Of a stretch of 64,000 nt of DNA, positions 28,894 through 36,632 are shown piece by piece. The notes beneath the pieces were generated by a model. The model did not search any database. It was given only the letters and a program-made list of their open reading frames with translations, and had not been told where the DNA came from. A program made the translations under genes and the position numbers. The stretch is from NCBI RefSeq assembly GCF_030066895.1, contig NZ_JASJAV010000008.1, positions 1-64,000 of the forward strand, in the 5' to 3' direction. Position 1 is the stretch's first letter; each line of letters begins with the position of its first letter. The stretch comes from Breoghania sp. (GTDB taxonomy: Bacteria > Pseudomonadota > Alphaproteobacteria > Rhizobiales > Stappiaceae).

Positions 28894-30195
28894 ATGGACA
28901 TCACAATCATCGCCGTCGGGCTCGGTATCAGAATGCTGGCCGCGCTCGCCACCGGCATCTGGGTCGCCGTTGCGCTCTTCGCCGTCGCGCTTGCCGCCAT
29001 GGCGCTGCTCGTTTCCGTGCCCGCGGGTACCGTGCTCGCCACCACCGTGTGGGGCGCATCGAATTCCTCGGATCTGACCGTACTGCCCATGTTCATCTGG
29101 ATGGGTGAGATCCTTTTCCGCTCCAGCCTGTCGGAGGACATGTTCGAGGGGCTGACGTCGTGGATGCGCGCGCTTCCGGGCCGCCTGCTGCACGTCAATA
29201 TTCTGGGCTGTGGGATCTTCGCCGCCGTTTCCGGCTCCTCCTCCGCCACCACCGCCACGATCGGCAAGATGTCTCTGCCGGAGCTTCGCAAGCGCGGTTA
29301 CGACGAGCGCATGGCGATCAGTACATTGGCGGGCTCCGGCACGCTGGGGCTGCTGATCCCGCCCTCCATCATTCTCATCGTTTATGGTGCTACGACGGAA
29401 CAGTCGATCGCCCGGCTGTTCATTACGGGCGTGGTGCCGGGCATCATGCTGTGCGCGCTCTTCATGGGCTATGTGGCGTTCTGGTCGCTGACGTACCGCT
29501 CGCTTATGCCGCCACGCGAAGCCCCGATCCCCTATTGGGAGCACATCAAGGCGACGCGGCGGCTCTTTCCCGTGCTGCTGCTGATTGTCGGTGTTGTCGG
29601 TTCCATCTATGCCGGGCTTGCGGCCCCGACCGAGGCTGCCGCCGTCGGTGTCGTGCTGTCGCTGGGCCTGTCGTGGATCGCGGGCACGCTCAACCGCACG
29701 ACATTCACCCAGGCGCTGATGGGCGCGACGCGCACCTCCTGCATGATCGCCTTCATTCTGGCAGGCGCCGCCTTCATGACGGTCGCCATGGGCTTTACTG
29801 GCATCCCGCGTGAACTGGCCACCTGGATCGGATCGCTGAACCTCACGACCTACGAGCTTCTGGCCGCGCTGACGATCTTCTTCGTGGTGCTGGGCTGCTT
29901 CCTCGACGGGATTTCGGTGGTGGTTCTGACCGCGTCAGTCATTCTGCCGATGATCGAACATGCGGAGCTCGATCTGATCTGGTTCAACATCTATCTCGTC
30001 ATCGTGGTGGAGATAAGCCAGATCACGCCGCCGGTCGGCTTCAACCTGTTCGTTCTGCAGGGCATGACCGGGTACAACATCTTCAAGGTCGCGCGCATGG
30101 CGCTGCCCTTCTTCCTGCTGATGGTGGTGGTGGTGATCGTCGTCGCCTTCCCGCAGGTCGCGCTCTGGCTGCCGCACAACATGATGGCGCGTTAG
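28894..30195 (+). CDS. TRAP transporter large permease subunit DctM
   Basis: 433 residues, starting directly after the last dctQ stop. It has about twelve hydrophobic segments and the family signatures NILGCGIFAAVSGSSSATTA, STLAGSGTLGLLIPPSIILI, YAGLAAPTEAAAVGVVLSLG and ISQITPPVGFNLFVLQGMTG. It forms the Na+-coupled transport channel of a tripartite uptake system for organic acids. The frame is intact although its binding protein and small subunit are broken, so it is probably without function or about to decay. The class of substrate is not readable; the 5-oxoprolinase/oxidase neighbourhood suggests an amino-acid-derived acid. Confidence 0.9.
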   Translation: MDITIIAVGLGIRMLAALATGIWVAVALFAVALAAMALLVSVPAGTVLATTVWGASNSSDLTVLPMFIWMGEILFRSSLSEDMFEGLTSWMRALPGRLLHVNILGCGIFAAVSGSSSATTATIGKMSLPELRKRGYDERMAISTLAGSGTLGLLIPPSIILIVYGATTEQSIARLFITGVVPGIMLCALFMGYVAFWSLTYRSLMPPREAPIPYWEHIKATRRLFPVLLLIVGVVGSIYAGLAAPTEAAAVGVVLSLGLSWIAGTLNRTTFTQALMGATRTSCMIAFILAGAAFMTVAMGFTGIPRELATWIGSLNLTTYELLAALTIFFVVLGCFLDGISVVVLTASVILPMIEHAELDLIWFNIYLVIVVEISQITPPVGFNLFVLQGMTGYNIFKVARMALPFFLLMVVVVIVVAFPQVALWLPHNMMAR

Positions 30196-30289
30196 GGCGA
30201 GGAAACACGGGGCTCGCGTCGCGGGGTGACGGCGGCGCGGGCGCGGTGTATTGCGGAGCGCAACAACAGGATCGAAGGAGGAAGCCGCA

Positions 30290-30817
30290 ATGCCATCGAA
30301 CGAAACGCCTCCCGGGATCGGGCCCGTCGTCTCTTCCGCACATCTTGCCGAGGGGGCCATGCCCGCGCTCTCGGAAGTGGAATTCGCGGTGACGATGATG
30401 GTGAACGCCTATCACCGCTGGATGGTGCGGGCGATGACGGCCGCCGGTCAGCCCGGCATGGCGCCGCTCGACGTGCTTGTGCTGCATTCGATCAATCATC
30501 GCGGTCGTCCCAAGACGCTCGCCGATATCTGTCTCGTCCTTAATATCGAGGATACGCACACCGTCACTTATTCCTTGCGCAAGCTGGAGAAAGCGGGGCT
30601 TGTCGTCACCGGCAAGCGCGGTAAGGAGAAGACGGTGGAAATCACTGTGACGGGCGAGACGGCGTGTCTGGAATACCGCCGCATTCGCGAGGCGCTGCTG
30701 GTCGGTCCGGTCAAGACGCTGGGGTTGGATGAAGCGGAACTGTCGCGATTGGCGGCCGTGATGCGCTCGGTGTCGGGCCACTACGACCAGGCGGCGCGTT
30801 CGGCTGCTGCCATGTGA
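30290..30817 (+). CDS. MarR-like winged-helix transcriptional regulator
   Basis: ATG 30290 follows GGAGGAAG. The 175-residue protein has a helical N-terminus (LSEVEFAVTMMVNAYHRWMV) and a winged helix: PLDVLVLHSINHRGRPKTLA, DICLVLNIEDTHTVTYSLRK and the wing LVVTGKRGKEKTVEITVTGE. It lies in the same direction behind dctM, 94 bases away. Regulators of this subtype commonly sit with catabolic transporters. The palindrome at 26816-26833 is a good candidate target. The frame is intact. Confidence 0.85.
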   Translation: MPSNETPPGIGPVVSSAHLAEGAMPALSEVEFAVTMMVNAYHRWMVRAMTAAGQPGMAPLDVLVLHSINHRGRPKTLADICLVLNIEDTHTVTYSLRKLEKAGLVVTGKRGKEKTVEITVTGETACLEYRRIREALLVGPVKTLGLDEAELSRLAAVMRSVSGHYDQAARSAAAM

Positions 30818-30844
30818 GGAGAGGCTCGCTTGGCTCTTTGTTCT

Positions 30845-30933
30845 CGTCATTGCCCGGCTTTGTCCGGGCAATCCAGTAGGCAGCGGCATATGCGGAACGT
30901 GCTGGATCCCCCGGACAAAGCCGGGGGACGACG
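30845..30933. repeat. Palindromic intergenic repeat, family B, copy 3
   Basis: Starts CGTCATTGCCCGGC and ends GCCGGGGGACGACG, with inner arms TTGCCCGG...CCGGGCAA and CCCCCGG...CCGGGGG. It shares the middle segment GCGGCATATGC with copy 1 (GTTGCATATGC), confirming common origin. Confidence 0.8.
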
Positions 30934-31095
30934 ACGTAGAGGGCAGGCAATGCCGCTCCCAACCGTCTTGCCACATCCCTCCTGCCTCACATCGGGAACC
31001 CCTTCCGGCCCGTTGCGTTTCTTATCCCCGCCATCACGCCACCGCGGCACCGCAACCGATTTTGGGCACGCCGGATTTGTTTTAAGAAGAAACGC

Positions 31096-31770
31096 ATGAG
31101 TCTCTGGTCCACCCTCGCCGCTGCGGCCGCTGCGATTTAGGCAAGCGGAGCGCAGCTTTTCGATCGTCTCGCCGCTCTCGTCGGGGCGAACAGCGAGGCG
31201 CGCAATTCCGTGGCCTTTTCCGCCGCCATGATTGCGTTGTCGGCGAAGATGGCGAAGGCGGACGGCGTGGTGACGATCGACTAGGAAGTCGCCTTCTTCA
31301 ACCTGTTCGACATTCCGCCCGGCGAGGAGCGCAACGTGGCGCGGGTCTTTGATCTCGCAAAGCAGGATGTCACCGGGTTCGACGCCTATGCCCGGCGGAT
31401 TGCGGGGCTCTTCAAGGATCAGCAGGAGATGCTGATCGACATTCTCGATGGGCTCTTCCACATCGCCAAGGCCGACGGCTACGTGCACGAGGCGGAGCTG
31501 GCCTATCTGGAACACGTGGCGGAGATTTTCTCTATCGAGGAGCGTTGCTTCCAGCAGATCTGCGCGCGCCATGTCATCGAGGGGGCCGACCCCTACAAGG
31601 TGCTCGGCGTCGATCGTTCCGCCAGCAATGACGAGATCAAGCACCGCTATCGCTGTCAGGTGGCCGAAAGCCATCCCGACCGGCTGATCGCGCGCGGCGT
31701 GCCAGAGGAATTCGTGCGCATCGCCAATGACCGCATGGCCGCGCTCAACGAAGCCTGGCGGCAGATTTAG
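31096..31770 (+). pseudogene. TerB/DnaJ (DjlA-like) co-chaperone with two in-frame TAGs
   Basis: A single frame runs from ATG 31096 to TAG 31768-31770 and is interrupted twice, at TAG 31138-31140 (LAAAAAAI-stop-ASGAQLFDRL) and TAG 31282-31284 (GVVTID-stop-EVAFFNLFD). The middle is a TerB-like helical domain (SAAMIALSAKMAKADGV, LFHIAKADGYVHEAELAYLE). The C-terminus is a J domain with the HPD motif (DPYKVLGVDRSASNDEIKHR, CQVAESHPDRL). J proteins stimulate DnaK. The gene pair with ampD is common in Rhizobiales. Without read-through the product would be 14 residues; an internal start could give a J-domain fragment. Confidence 0.85.
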
Positions 31771-31787
31771 GTCGAACGGGGACTTTG

Positions 31788-32531
31788 ATGAAATCCGATA
31801 CGCAGCTTACCGGTGAAGTGCTGACCTCTCCCAATCATGGGTCGCGCAAGGCGCCGCTCGACATGCTGTTGCTCCACTATACTGGCATGGCCAATGCGGC
31901 CGTCGCCCTCGACTGGCTCCGCGATCCGGCCTCGGAAGTCTCCGCCCACTATCTCGTCTATGAGAACGGGCGCATCGTGCAGATGGTGGAGGAGGTACAG
32001 CGCGCCTGGCATGCGGGCGAGGCCTCCTGGGGTGGACAGGAGGATATCAATTCGCGCTCCATCGGCATCGAGATCGTCAATCCGGGGCACGAGCACGGCT
32101 ACACCGCCTTTCCCGAGGCGCAGGTTGATGCGGTTACCGCGCTGTGTCTCGATATCGCGTGCCGCCGCGAGATTCGGCCCGAACGCGTGCTTGCCCATTC
32201 CGACGTCGCACTCGGGCGCAAAATCGATCCGGGTGAGAAGTTTCCGTGGAACCGGCTGGCTACGGCGGGCGTTGGTCATTGGGTCGAGCCAGAAGCGATC
32301 GCCTCGGGTCGCTTCCTGCAGCAGGGCGCCATCGGGCAGCCCGTGGAAGCGCTGCAGACGATGCTGTCGCTCTACGGCTACGGCGTGCCGGTGAACGGCG
32401 TCTTCGATGAGAAGACGGCGACGGTGGTCGAAGCGTTCCAGCGCCATTTCCGCCCGCTCAAGGTGGACGGGGTGGCCGATGCCTCCACCATCACCACATT
32501 GCACCGGCTGCTGAGTTCCCTGAAGCGATAA
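31788..32531 (+). CDS. ampD: N-acetylmuramoyl-L-alanine amidase (AmpD type) with peptidoglycan-binding domain
   Basis: ATG 31788, 247 residues. The amidase_2 zinc fold has its ligands in MLLLHYTGMANAAVALDWLR (first His), RAWHAGEASWGG, SIGIEIVNPG and RVLAHSDVALGRKIDPG (second His and the Asp/Lys). The C-terminal PG_binding_1 helices are GQPVEALQTMLSLYGYGVPV and FDEKTATVVEAFQRHFRP. No signal peptide, so a cytoplasmic recycling role like AmpD: it removes the peptide from anhydro-muropeptides. It follows the TerB/DnaJ gene by 17 bases. The frame is intact, in keeping with retained cell-wall functions. Confidence 0.9.
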   Translation: MKSDTQLTGEVLTSPNHGSRKAPLDMLLLHYTGMANAAVALDWLRDPASEVSAHYLVYENGRIVQMVEEVQRAWHAGEASWGGQEDINSRSIGIEIVNPGHEHGYTAFPEAQVDAVTALCLDIACRREIRPERVLAHSDVALGRKIDPGEKFPWNRLATAGVGHWVEPEAIASGRFLQQGAIGQPVEALQTMLSLYGYGVPVNGVFDEKTATVVEAFQRHFRPLKVDGVADASTITTLHRLLSSLKR

Positions 32532-32805
32532 GCGAGGGAACCGTCGGTGAGCATCGGGAGACGCGGTCTCAATCGGGGCGCGTGCGGTGCACCATGCCCG
32601 ATTGCCGCCATGGTTCGTACACAGCTTCCCCAAGGTCTCGTCATGCTTGGCGCGAGCTTTGCCCAAATCGCCATGATCAAGCCCTAAAAGCGGGGAAACT
32701 CGTGGAATTTTCGTAATAATTCGTGATTTTGGTTGACCGATTTTGGTCGGTTCGCGACGTCATACCGCCGTCCATCTTCAACGTGAGAACGGATTAATAA
32801 CTCGA

Positions 32806-33366
32806 ATGAAGCGACGTGCACTTGTAGGCGCCCTTGTTATAGCGACGGGGGCTTTCATGACGAACATGCCGGCAATGGCCGGCAGCGGGGGGACGGGCCC
32901 GCTGGCAGCTCTCAGGAATTATCAGGCGCAGTTCGAGGACGCCTCTTTTGGCGGGGGCAATGCGGCAAAGGTCACCAAGCAGTCCGGCAAGGGCAAGTAT
33001 TCTGCTCTAATCGCGGCGGCCGCGTGCAAGCATGGCGTGCCGGTTCGTCTCGCCCGGGCGGTCATCCGGATCGAGAGCAGCTTCAATGCGCGGGCTCACG
33101 GCGGGGCCGGTGAAATCGGCCTGATGCAGATCAAGCCCGCCACCGCGCGCGGGATCGGCTATCGCGGGCCCATCAAGGCGCTCTACGATCCTGCGACAAA
33201 TCTGGAATGGGGCATGCGGTATCTGGCCAAGGCACATCAGCTCGCCTCAGGCGATACCTACGGCACCATCCTGCGCTACAGTGCCGGGCACTATGCGCGG
33301 CGCATGAATCCGGTGAGTAAGCGATACTGCCACCGGGTACTCGCCCTTCTGGGCGATGTCGTTTGA
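32806..33366 (+). CDS. Lytic transglycosylase, SLT domain
   Basis: ATG 32806 gives 186 residues with a signal peptide (LVGALVIATGAFMTNMPAMA) and the SLT/goose-lysozyme fold: AAACKHGVPVRLARAVIRIE, with catalytic Glu in IESSFNARAHGGAGEIGLMQ, then PATARGIGYRGPIKALYDPA, NLEWGMRYLAKAHQLA and ILRYSAGHY. It cleaves glycan strands with formation of anhydromuramic acid in the periplasm, the step before AmpD recycling. The start is chosen at the signal peptide; an upstream in-frame codon at 32743 lacks support. The 270 bp before it are AT-rich and otherwise empty. Confidence 0.9.
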   Translation: MKRRALVGALVIATGAFMTNMPAMAGSGGTGPLAALRNYQAQFEDASFGGGNAAKVTKQSGKGKYSALIAAAACKHGVPVRLARAVIRIESSFNARAHGGAGEIGLMQIKPATARGIGYRGPIKALYDPATNLEWGMRYLAKAHQLASGDTYGTILRYSAGHYARRMNPVSKRYCHRVLALLGDVV

Positions 33367-33492
33367 GGCGATGTGAGAGCCCCGGTGCGGACAGCTCCGC
33401 ATTGAGGCTCGATCCCTCAATACAGTTCAAAGGCCGGGCCGCGATGCGGTTCCAGCCTTGATTCTATCTGCGCCTGTCCCTACTCACGGCGT

Positions 33493-33898
33493 GCCAGTCG
33501 GCTGGACGACCGCCCCTGCAAGTGCCGAAAGGCCGTGGAGGAGGAAAGTCCGGGCTCCATGAAAACACGGTGCCGGGTAACACCCGGCGGGGGCGACCTC
33601 AGGGAAAGTGCCACAGAAAGCAAACCGCCCCGCGCCGCTCACAAGAGCAAGGCGGGGTAAGGGTGAAAGGGTGGGGTAAGAGCCCACTGCGGCTCCGGCA
33701 ACGGGACCGGCACGGTAAACCCCACCGGGAGCAAGACCGAATAGGGACGGCACCGGGTTCCGGCAACGGGATCCAAGCGTGTTTTCACGTCGACCGTCCG
33801 GGTAGGTCGCGCGAGACGTCCGGCAACGAACGTCCCAGATGAATGGTCGTCGCGGCGGCTCGTCCGTCGAACAGAACCCGGCTTATAGGCCGGCTGGC
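33493..33898 (+). ncRNA. rnpB: RNase P RNA
   Basis: The bacterial class A RNase P RNA is recognised by its conserved blocks: GGCTGGACGACCG early on, GAGGAAAGTCCGGGCTCC (CR I region), the hairpin CCGGGTAACACCCGG, GGCGACCTCAGGGAAAGTGC, CCACAGAAAGCAAACCGCCC, GGGTGAAAGGGTGGGGTAAG, and ACAGAACCCGGCTTATAGG near the 3' end. P1 pairs GCCAGTCGGC (33493-33502) with GCCGGCTGGC (33889-33898), allowing G-U, which sets both ends within a few bases. With the C5 protein it matures tRNA 5' ends. No protein gene overlaps it. Confidence 0.95.
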
Positions 33899-33969
33899 AA
33901 ATTTCTCCTTTTCGATCCCGCGACGCGTCCATGGGATGGGTGTGGCGGTGGCATCGGGTGTGGCTGTGG

Positions 33970-34096
33970 CCCATCCTTCGAGACGGCGCTGTCGCGCTTC
34001 CTCAGGATGAGGTTATCATATTGTTATTTCTGAATAAACGTTCAACACAGACAACGTCATCCTGAGATGGTCCAAAGGGTCGTCTCGAAGGATGGG
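33970..34096. repeat. Palindromic intergenic repeat, family A, full copy
   Basis: Starts CCCATCCTTCGAGACG and ends CGTCTCGAAGGATGGG, exact inverted complements of 16 bases. Inner arms CTCAGGATGA and TCATCCTGAG also pair around an AT-rich centre. The same layout appears at 59265-59418, and partial copies at 23717-23814 and 46779-46836. Confidence 0.85.
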
Positions 34097-34678
34097 CTCC
34101 CGCAAACCCCTCTCCGTAACTCCCCCTCCGGCTTTTACACACAGCTCTTTCACGCCCCGTGCGCCCGCGCGCCGCAAGCGTCTGCGGGCAGGTCTCTGCC
34201 TCATCGTCAGGTGGTTCGTGAAAACATTTTTTTAATAATGATTTATCGCTTCGACGGCGCGGTTGCGCGGGCGCTGGAATGGCAACTCCTCGTTAAGCCT
34301 AATGAAGTTTAAATCGCTTTGGTCCGGGGGATCGAGCCTGCACATACATGTCTGTTCCATTGACGCCCGTGATCGCCCATGATATCCTGTTCTATCATAC
34401 CTGGAAGGAAATCCGCTGCCGAAACGAAGCTTAAGAAACAGCTGAACGAAGCCCGAAATCGGGCACCGATACGGGTCACTGCGCGACTTCGCGCAACGGC
34501 TCGCAAGCGTGTCCGTGTGAGGTGTTTTGTGTCCGATGTCGCGGAATTTCGTACCCGCGATGGGGCTGAGAACGCAGGTCATTCGGGCTTCGGCTGCGGA
34601 AATGGGAATGTTCGGATTTTGCGGCCGGGACGGCATGGATTCGCGCGCGCGGATGCGTTGCGAGGGGCGAGGCGATGA
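34097..34678. other. Long leader region before the dcw cluster
   Basis: About 580 bp between the family A repeat and mraZ hold no convincing gene. An AT-rich patch near 34215-34245 (AACATTTTTTTAATAATG) could host a promoter. Upstream of mraZ one would expect repeated MraZ-binding boxes (TGGGN type); I cannot identify a clean set of them. Given that mraZ is broken, loss of these sites would be consistent. Confidence 0.4.
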
Positions 34679-35156
34679 ATGGCCGACTTCGTGTCGAACT
34701 TCACCAATCGGGTGGGCGCCAAGGGGCGCGTTTCCGTGCCTGCGCCTTTCCGCGCCGCGTTGTCTCGCGAGGGATACGAGGGGGGTACTGTTTTCCGTCC
34801 GCGCATCTGCCTGCGGTGGATGCCGGGGGCTATGCGCTTCTAGATCTCCGCCAAAAGCGCGTGGACAGAGTTTCACCACGCTCACCCCGCAGCACGATTT
34901 CGTCTCCATGGCGCTGTTCGGCGTTTCGGAGTACCTGAAGCTCGGCAGCGACGGGCGGGTCATCCTGCCGGAGACGCTGCGCGCACATGCCGGGATCACC
35001 GATCACGTAAGCTTCGTCAGACAGGGATACAAGTTTCAGATGTGGAATCCGGATCGCTTCGCGGAATATCGCGCGGAAGCGTTGAAGCGCGCGCTGGAGG
35101 TCCTTTTGGGCGCGCCTCAGCCCGGACTGGTATCTCCTTCGGGGAGTGCGGGGTAA
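34679..35156 (+). pseudogene. mraZ: MraZ, DNA-binding regulator of the dcw cluster, multiple frameshifts
   Basis: ATG 34679 opens FVSNFTNRVGAKGRVSVPAP, FRAALSREGYEG, the first SpoVT/AbrB-like half. The frame is lost in a G run near 34787. CFPSAHLPAVDAGGYALL follows in a second frame and LTPQHDFVSMALFGVSEYLK, GRVILPETLRAHAGITDHVS, FQMWNPDRFAEYRAE in a third, ending TAA 35154-35156. So at least two indels separate the two AbrB-like halves. MraZ represses its own operon and is dispensable in tested bacteria. Its stop overlaps the rsmH start (TAATG). It is the only gene of the cluster that is clearly destroyed. Confidence 0.9.
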
Positions 35157-36430
35157 TGGTGGGTCGCGAAGGGGACGAACCCCCGGTCGCTGGCGGACCG
35201 GCGCGTCATGTTCCCGTTCTACTCGAAGAAGTTCTGGACGCTCTTGCGCCGGCCGATGGCGAGACGATCGTCGACGGCACGTTCGGTGCGGGCGGCTACG
35301 CGCGCGCCATCCTGGAGCGGGGCGCCGACGTGATCGCGGTCGATCGCGATCCCAATGTCATCCGCGACGGACAGGCGATAGTCGAGGAATTCGGCGGACG
35401 CCTGACACTGGTGCCGGGCTGCTTTTCCGAACTTGATACCCATGCCGCAGGCGCCGGTCACGAGACGGTCGACGGCGTCGTCCTCGATCTCGGCATTTCC
35501 TCCATGCAGGTGGATCAGGCGGAACGCGGGTTTTCCTTCCGCCAGGACGGTCCGCTCGACATGCGCATGGAGCAGGCGGGGCCGAGTGCGGCCGACATCG
35601 TCAACGAGATGGACGGACGCGAGCTGACCCGCATCATCGGTATTTTGGGAGAGGAAAACCGGGCCTCGGCCATTTCCTGCGCCATCTGTCAGGCGCGCAA
35701 GGGAAAGCCCTTCACCCGTACGCTGGAACTGGCGGGGCTGATCGAGCGCACCATCGGGTGCAAGCCCGGCAAGGCGACCCATCCCGCCACCAAGACCTTT
35801 CAGGCGCTGCGGATCTTCGTGAACAGCGAGCTGGGCGAGGTGGTGAAGGCGCCGTGTGCGGCCGAACGTTGCCTGAAGCTCGGCGGGCGATTGGTCGTCG
35901 TCACCTTTCACTCGCTGGAAGACCGCATCGTCAAATGCTTTCTGGCGGAGCGCTGCCGGGTGCATGCGGGCGGTTCCCGCCACATGCTGGAGGCGGACGT
36001 GCCGCCGCCGACCTTCCGTTTCGCCGTCAAGGGCGCAGTGGAGCCGGGGGAGACGGAAGTCGCCGCCAATCCGCGGTCTCGTTCGGCGTGGTTGCGCGCC
36101 GGTATCAGAACAGAAAAACCCGCCACGCGATGCGGTGCCCGACAATCTCGGTCAGCCGCATTTGCCCGTATTTCAGACGCTTGGAGGCTGAGAACTCGTG
36201 TTTCGTATTCTCAATATCGCGCTGATCGCCGCCGTTGTCGTGAGCGCGGCCGTCGTCTTCAGAATGAAGCACAACGCCGAAAACGCAGCGGAGCGGGTTG
36301 CCCATCTCAAGCACGCCATCAATCAGGAGGAAGAGAAGATCGACCTTCTGAAAGCGGAATGGAGCGTGCTCAATCAGCCCGCACGTCTGCAGCGGCTGGC
36401 CGAACGCTACCACTTCTATCTCCACCTTGA
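35156..36430 (+). CDS. rsmH: 16S rRNA m4C1402 methyltransferase RsmH with shifted, elongated C-terminus
   Basis: ATG 35156. The SAM-binding core is complete: RHVPVLLEEVLDALAP, IVDGTFGAGGYARAILERGA, VIAVDRDPNVI, VDGVVLDLGISSMQVDQAER, GFSFRQDGPLDMRM, HPATKTFQALRIFVNSELGE and GGRLVVVTFHSLEDRIVK. An extra A in the A run near 36110 shifts the last 25 residues: the ancestral end PPRDAVPDNLGQPHLPVFQT to TGA 36189-36191 is in another frame. The actual frame runs through ftsL to 36430, adding about 100 foreign residues. Several positions that are Arg in relatives are Cys (AISCAICQARKGK, VKCFLAERCR). It methylates C1402 of 16S rRNA. Activity may be reduced. Confidence 0.8.
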   Translation: MVGREGDEPPVAGGPARHVPVLLEEVLDALAPADGETIVDGTFGAGGYARAILERGADVIAVDRDPNVIRDGQAIVEEFGGRLTLVPGCFSELDTHAAGAGHETVDGVVLDLGISSMQVDQAERGFSFRQDGPLDMRMEQAGPSAADIVNEMDGRELTRIIGILGEENRASAISCAICQARKGKPFTRTLELAGLIERTIGCKPGKATHPATKTFQALRIFVNSELGEVVKAPCAAERCLKLGGRLVVVTFHSLEDRIVKCFLAERCRVHAGGSRHMLEADVPPPTFRFAVKGAVEPGETEVAANPRSRSAWLRAGIRTEKPATRCGARQSRSAAFARISDAWRLRTRVSYSQYRADRRRCRERGRRLQNEAQRRKRSGAGCPSQARHQSGGREDRPSESGMERAQSARTSAAAGRTLPLLSPP

Positions 36431-36551
36431 GCCGCTCAAGGTCGAGCAGATCGCGTCCATCGACGATCTGCCGACCAAGCCGATCAACGTTACCCCGTTC
36501 AACAATGAACCGCTGGGCGGCTACGCCTCCGGCGGTGCCGTGATCCGATAA
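36198..36551 (+). CDS. ftsL: Cell division protein FtsL
   Basis: GTG 36198 behind GGAGG starts a 117-residue bitopic protein: one membrane segment (ILNIALIAAVVVSAAVVFRM) and a periplasmic coiled coil (AENAAERVAHLKHAINQEEE, KIDLLKAEWSVLNQPARLQR). The alphaproteobacterial end is LAERYHFYLHLEPLKVEQIA. FtsL is a linker of the divisome between FtsQ and the FtsWI synthase. Its place between rsmH and ftsI confirms the call, as the sequence itself is weakly conserved. The frame is intact, although the shifted rsmH tail now reads through it in another frame. Confidence 0.85.
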   Translation: MFRILNIALIAAVVVSAAVVFRMKHNAENAAERVAHLKHAINQEEEKIDLLKAEWSVLNQPARLQRLAERYHFYLHLEPLKVEQIASIDDLPTKPINVTPFNNEPLGGYASGGAVIR

Positions 36552-36632
36552 TCGGCGCTCGCGCGCCTAACGCATGTCCATGAGCCAACGGTCCGCCGAA
36601 TGCGCGGCGGTTCGTGCTGAAGGAGCCTCTTG

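Noticed and set aside
28231-29544. 437-codon minus-strand frame opposite dctQ/dctM
   Set aside because: Composition is low-complexity Arg/His/Asp/Gly, typical of an antisense shadow of a membrane protein gene.
33522-33974. Short open frames across the RNase P RNA
   Set aside because: The conserved RNase P RNA structure explains the sequence; no protein evidence.
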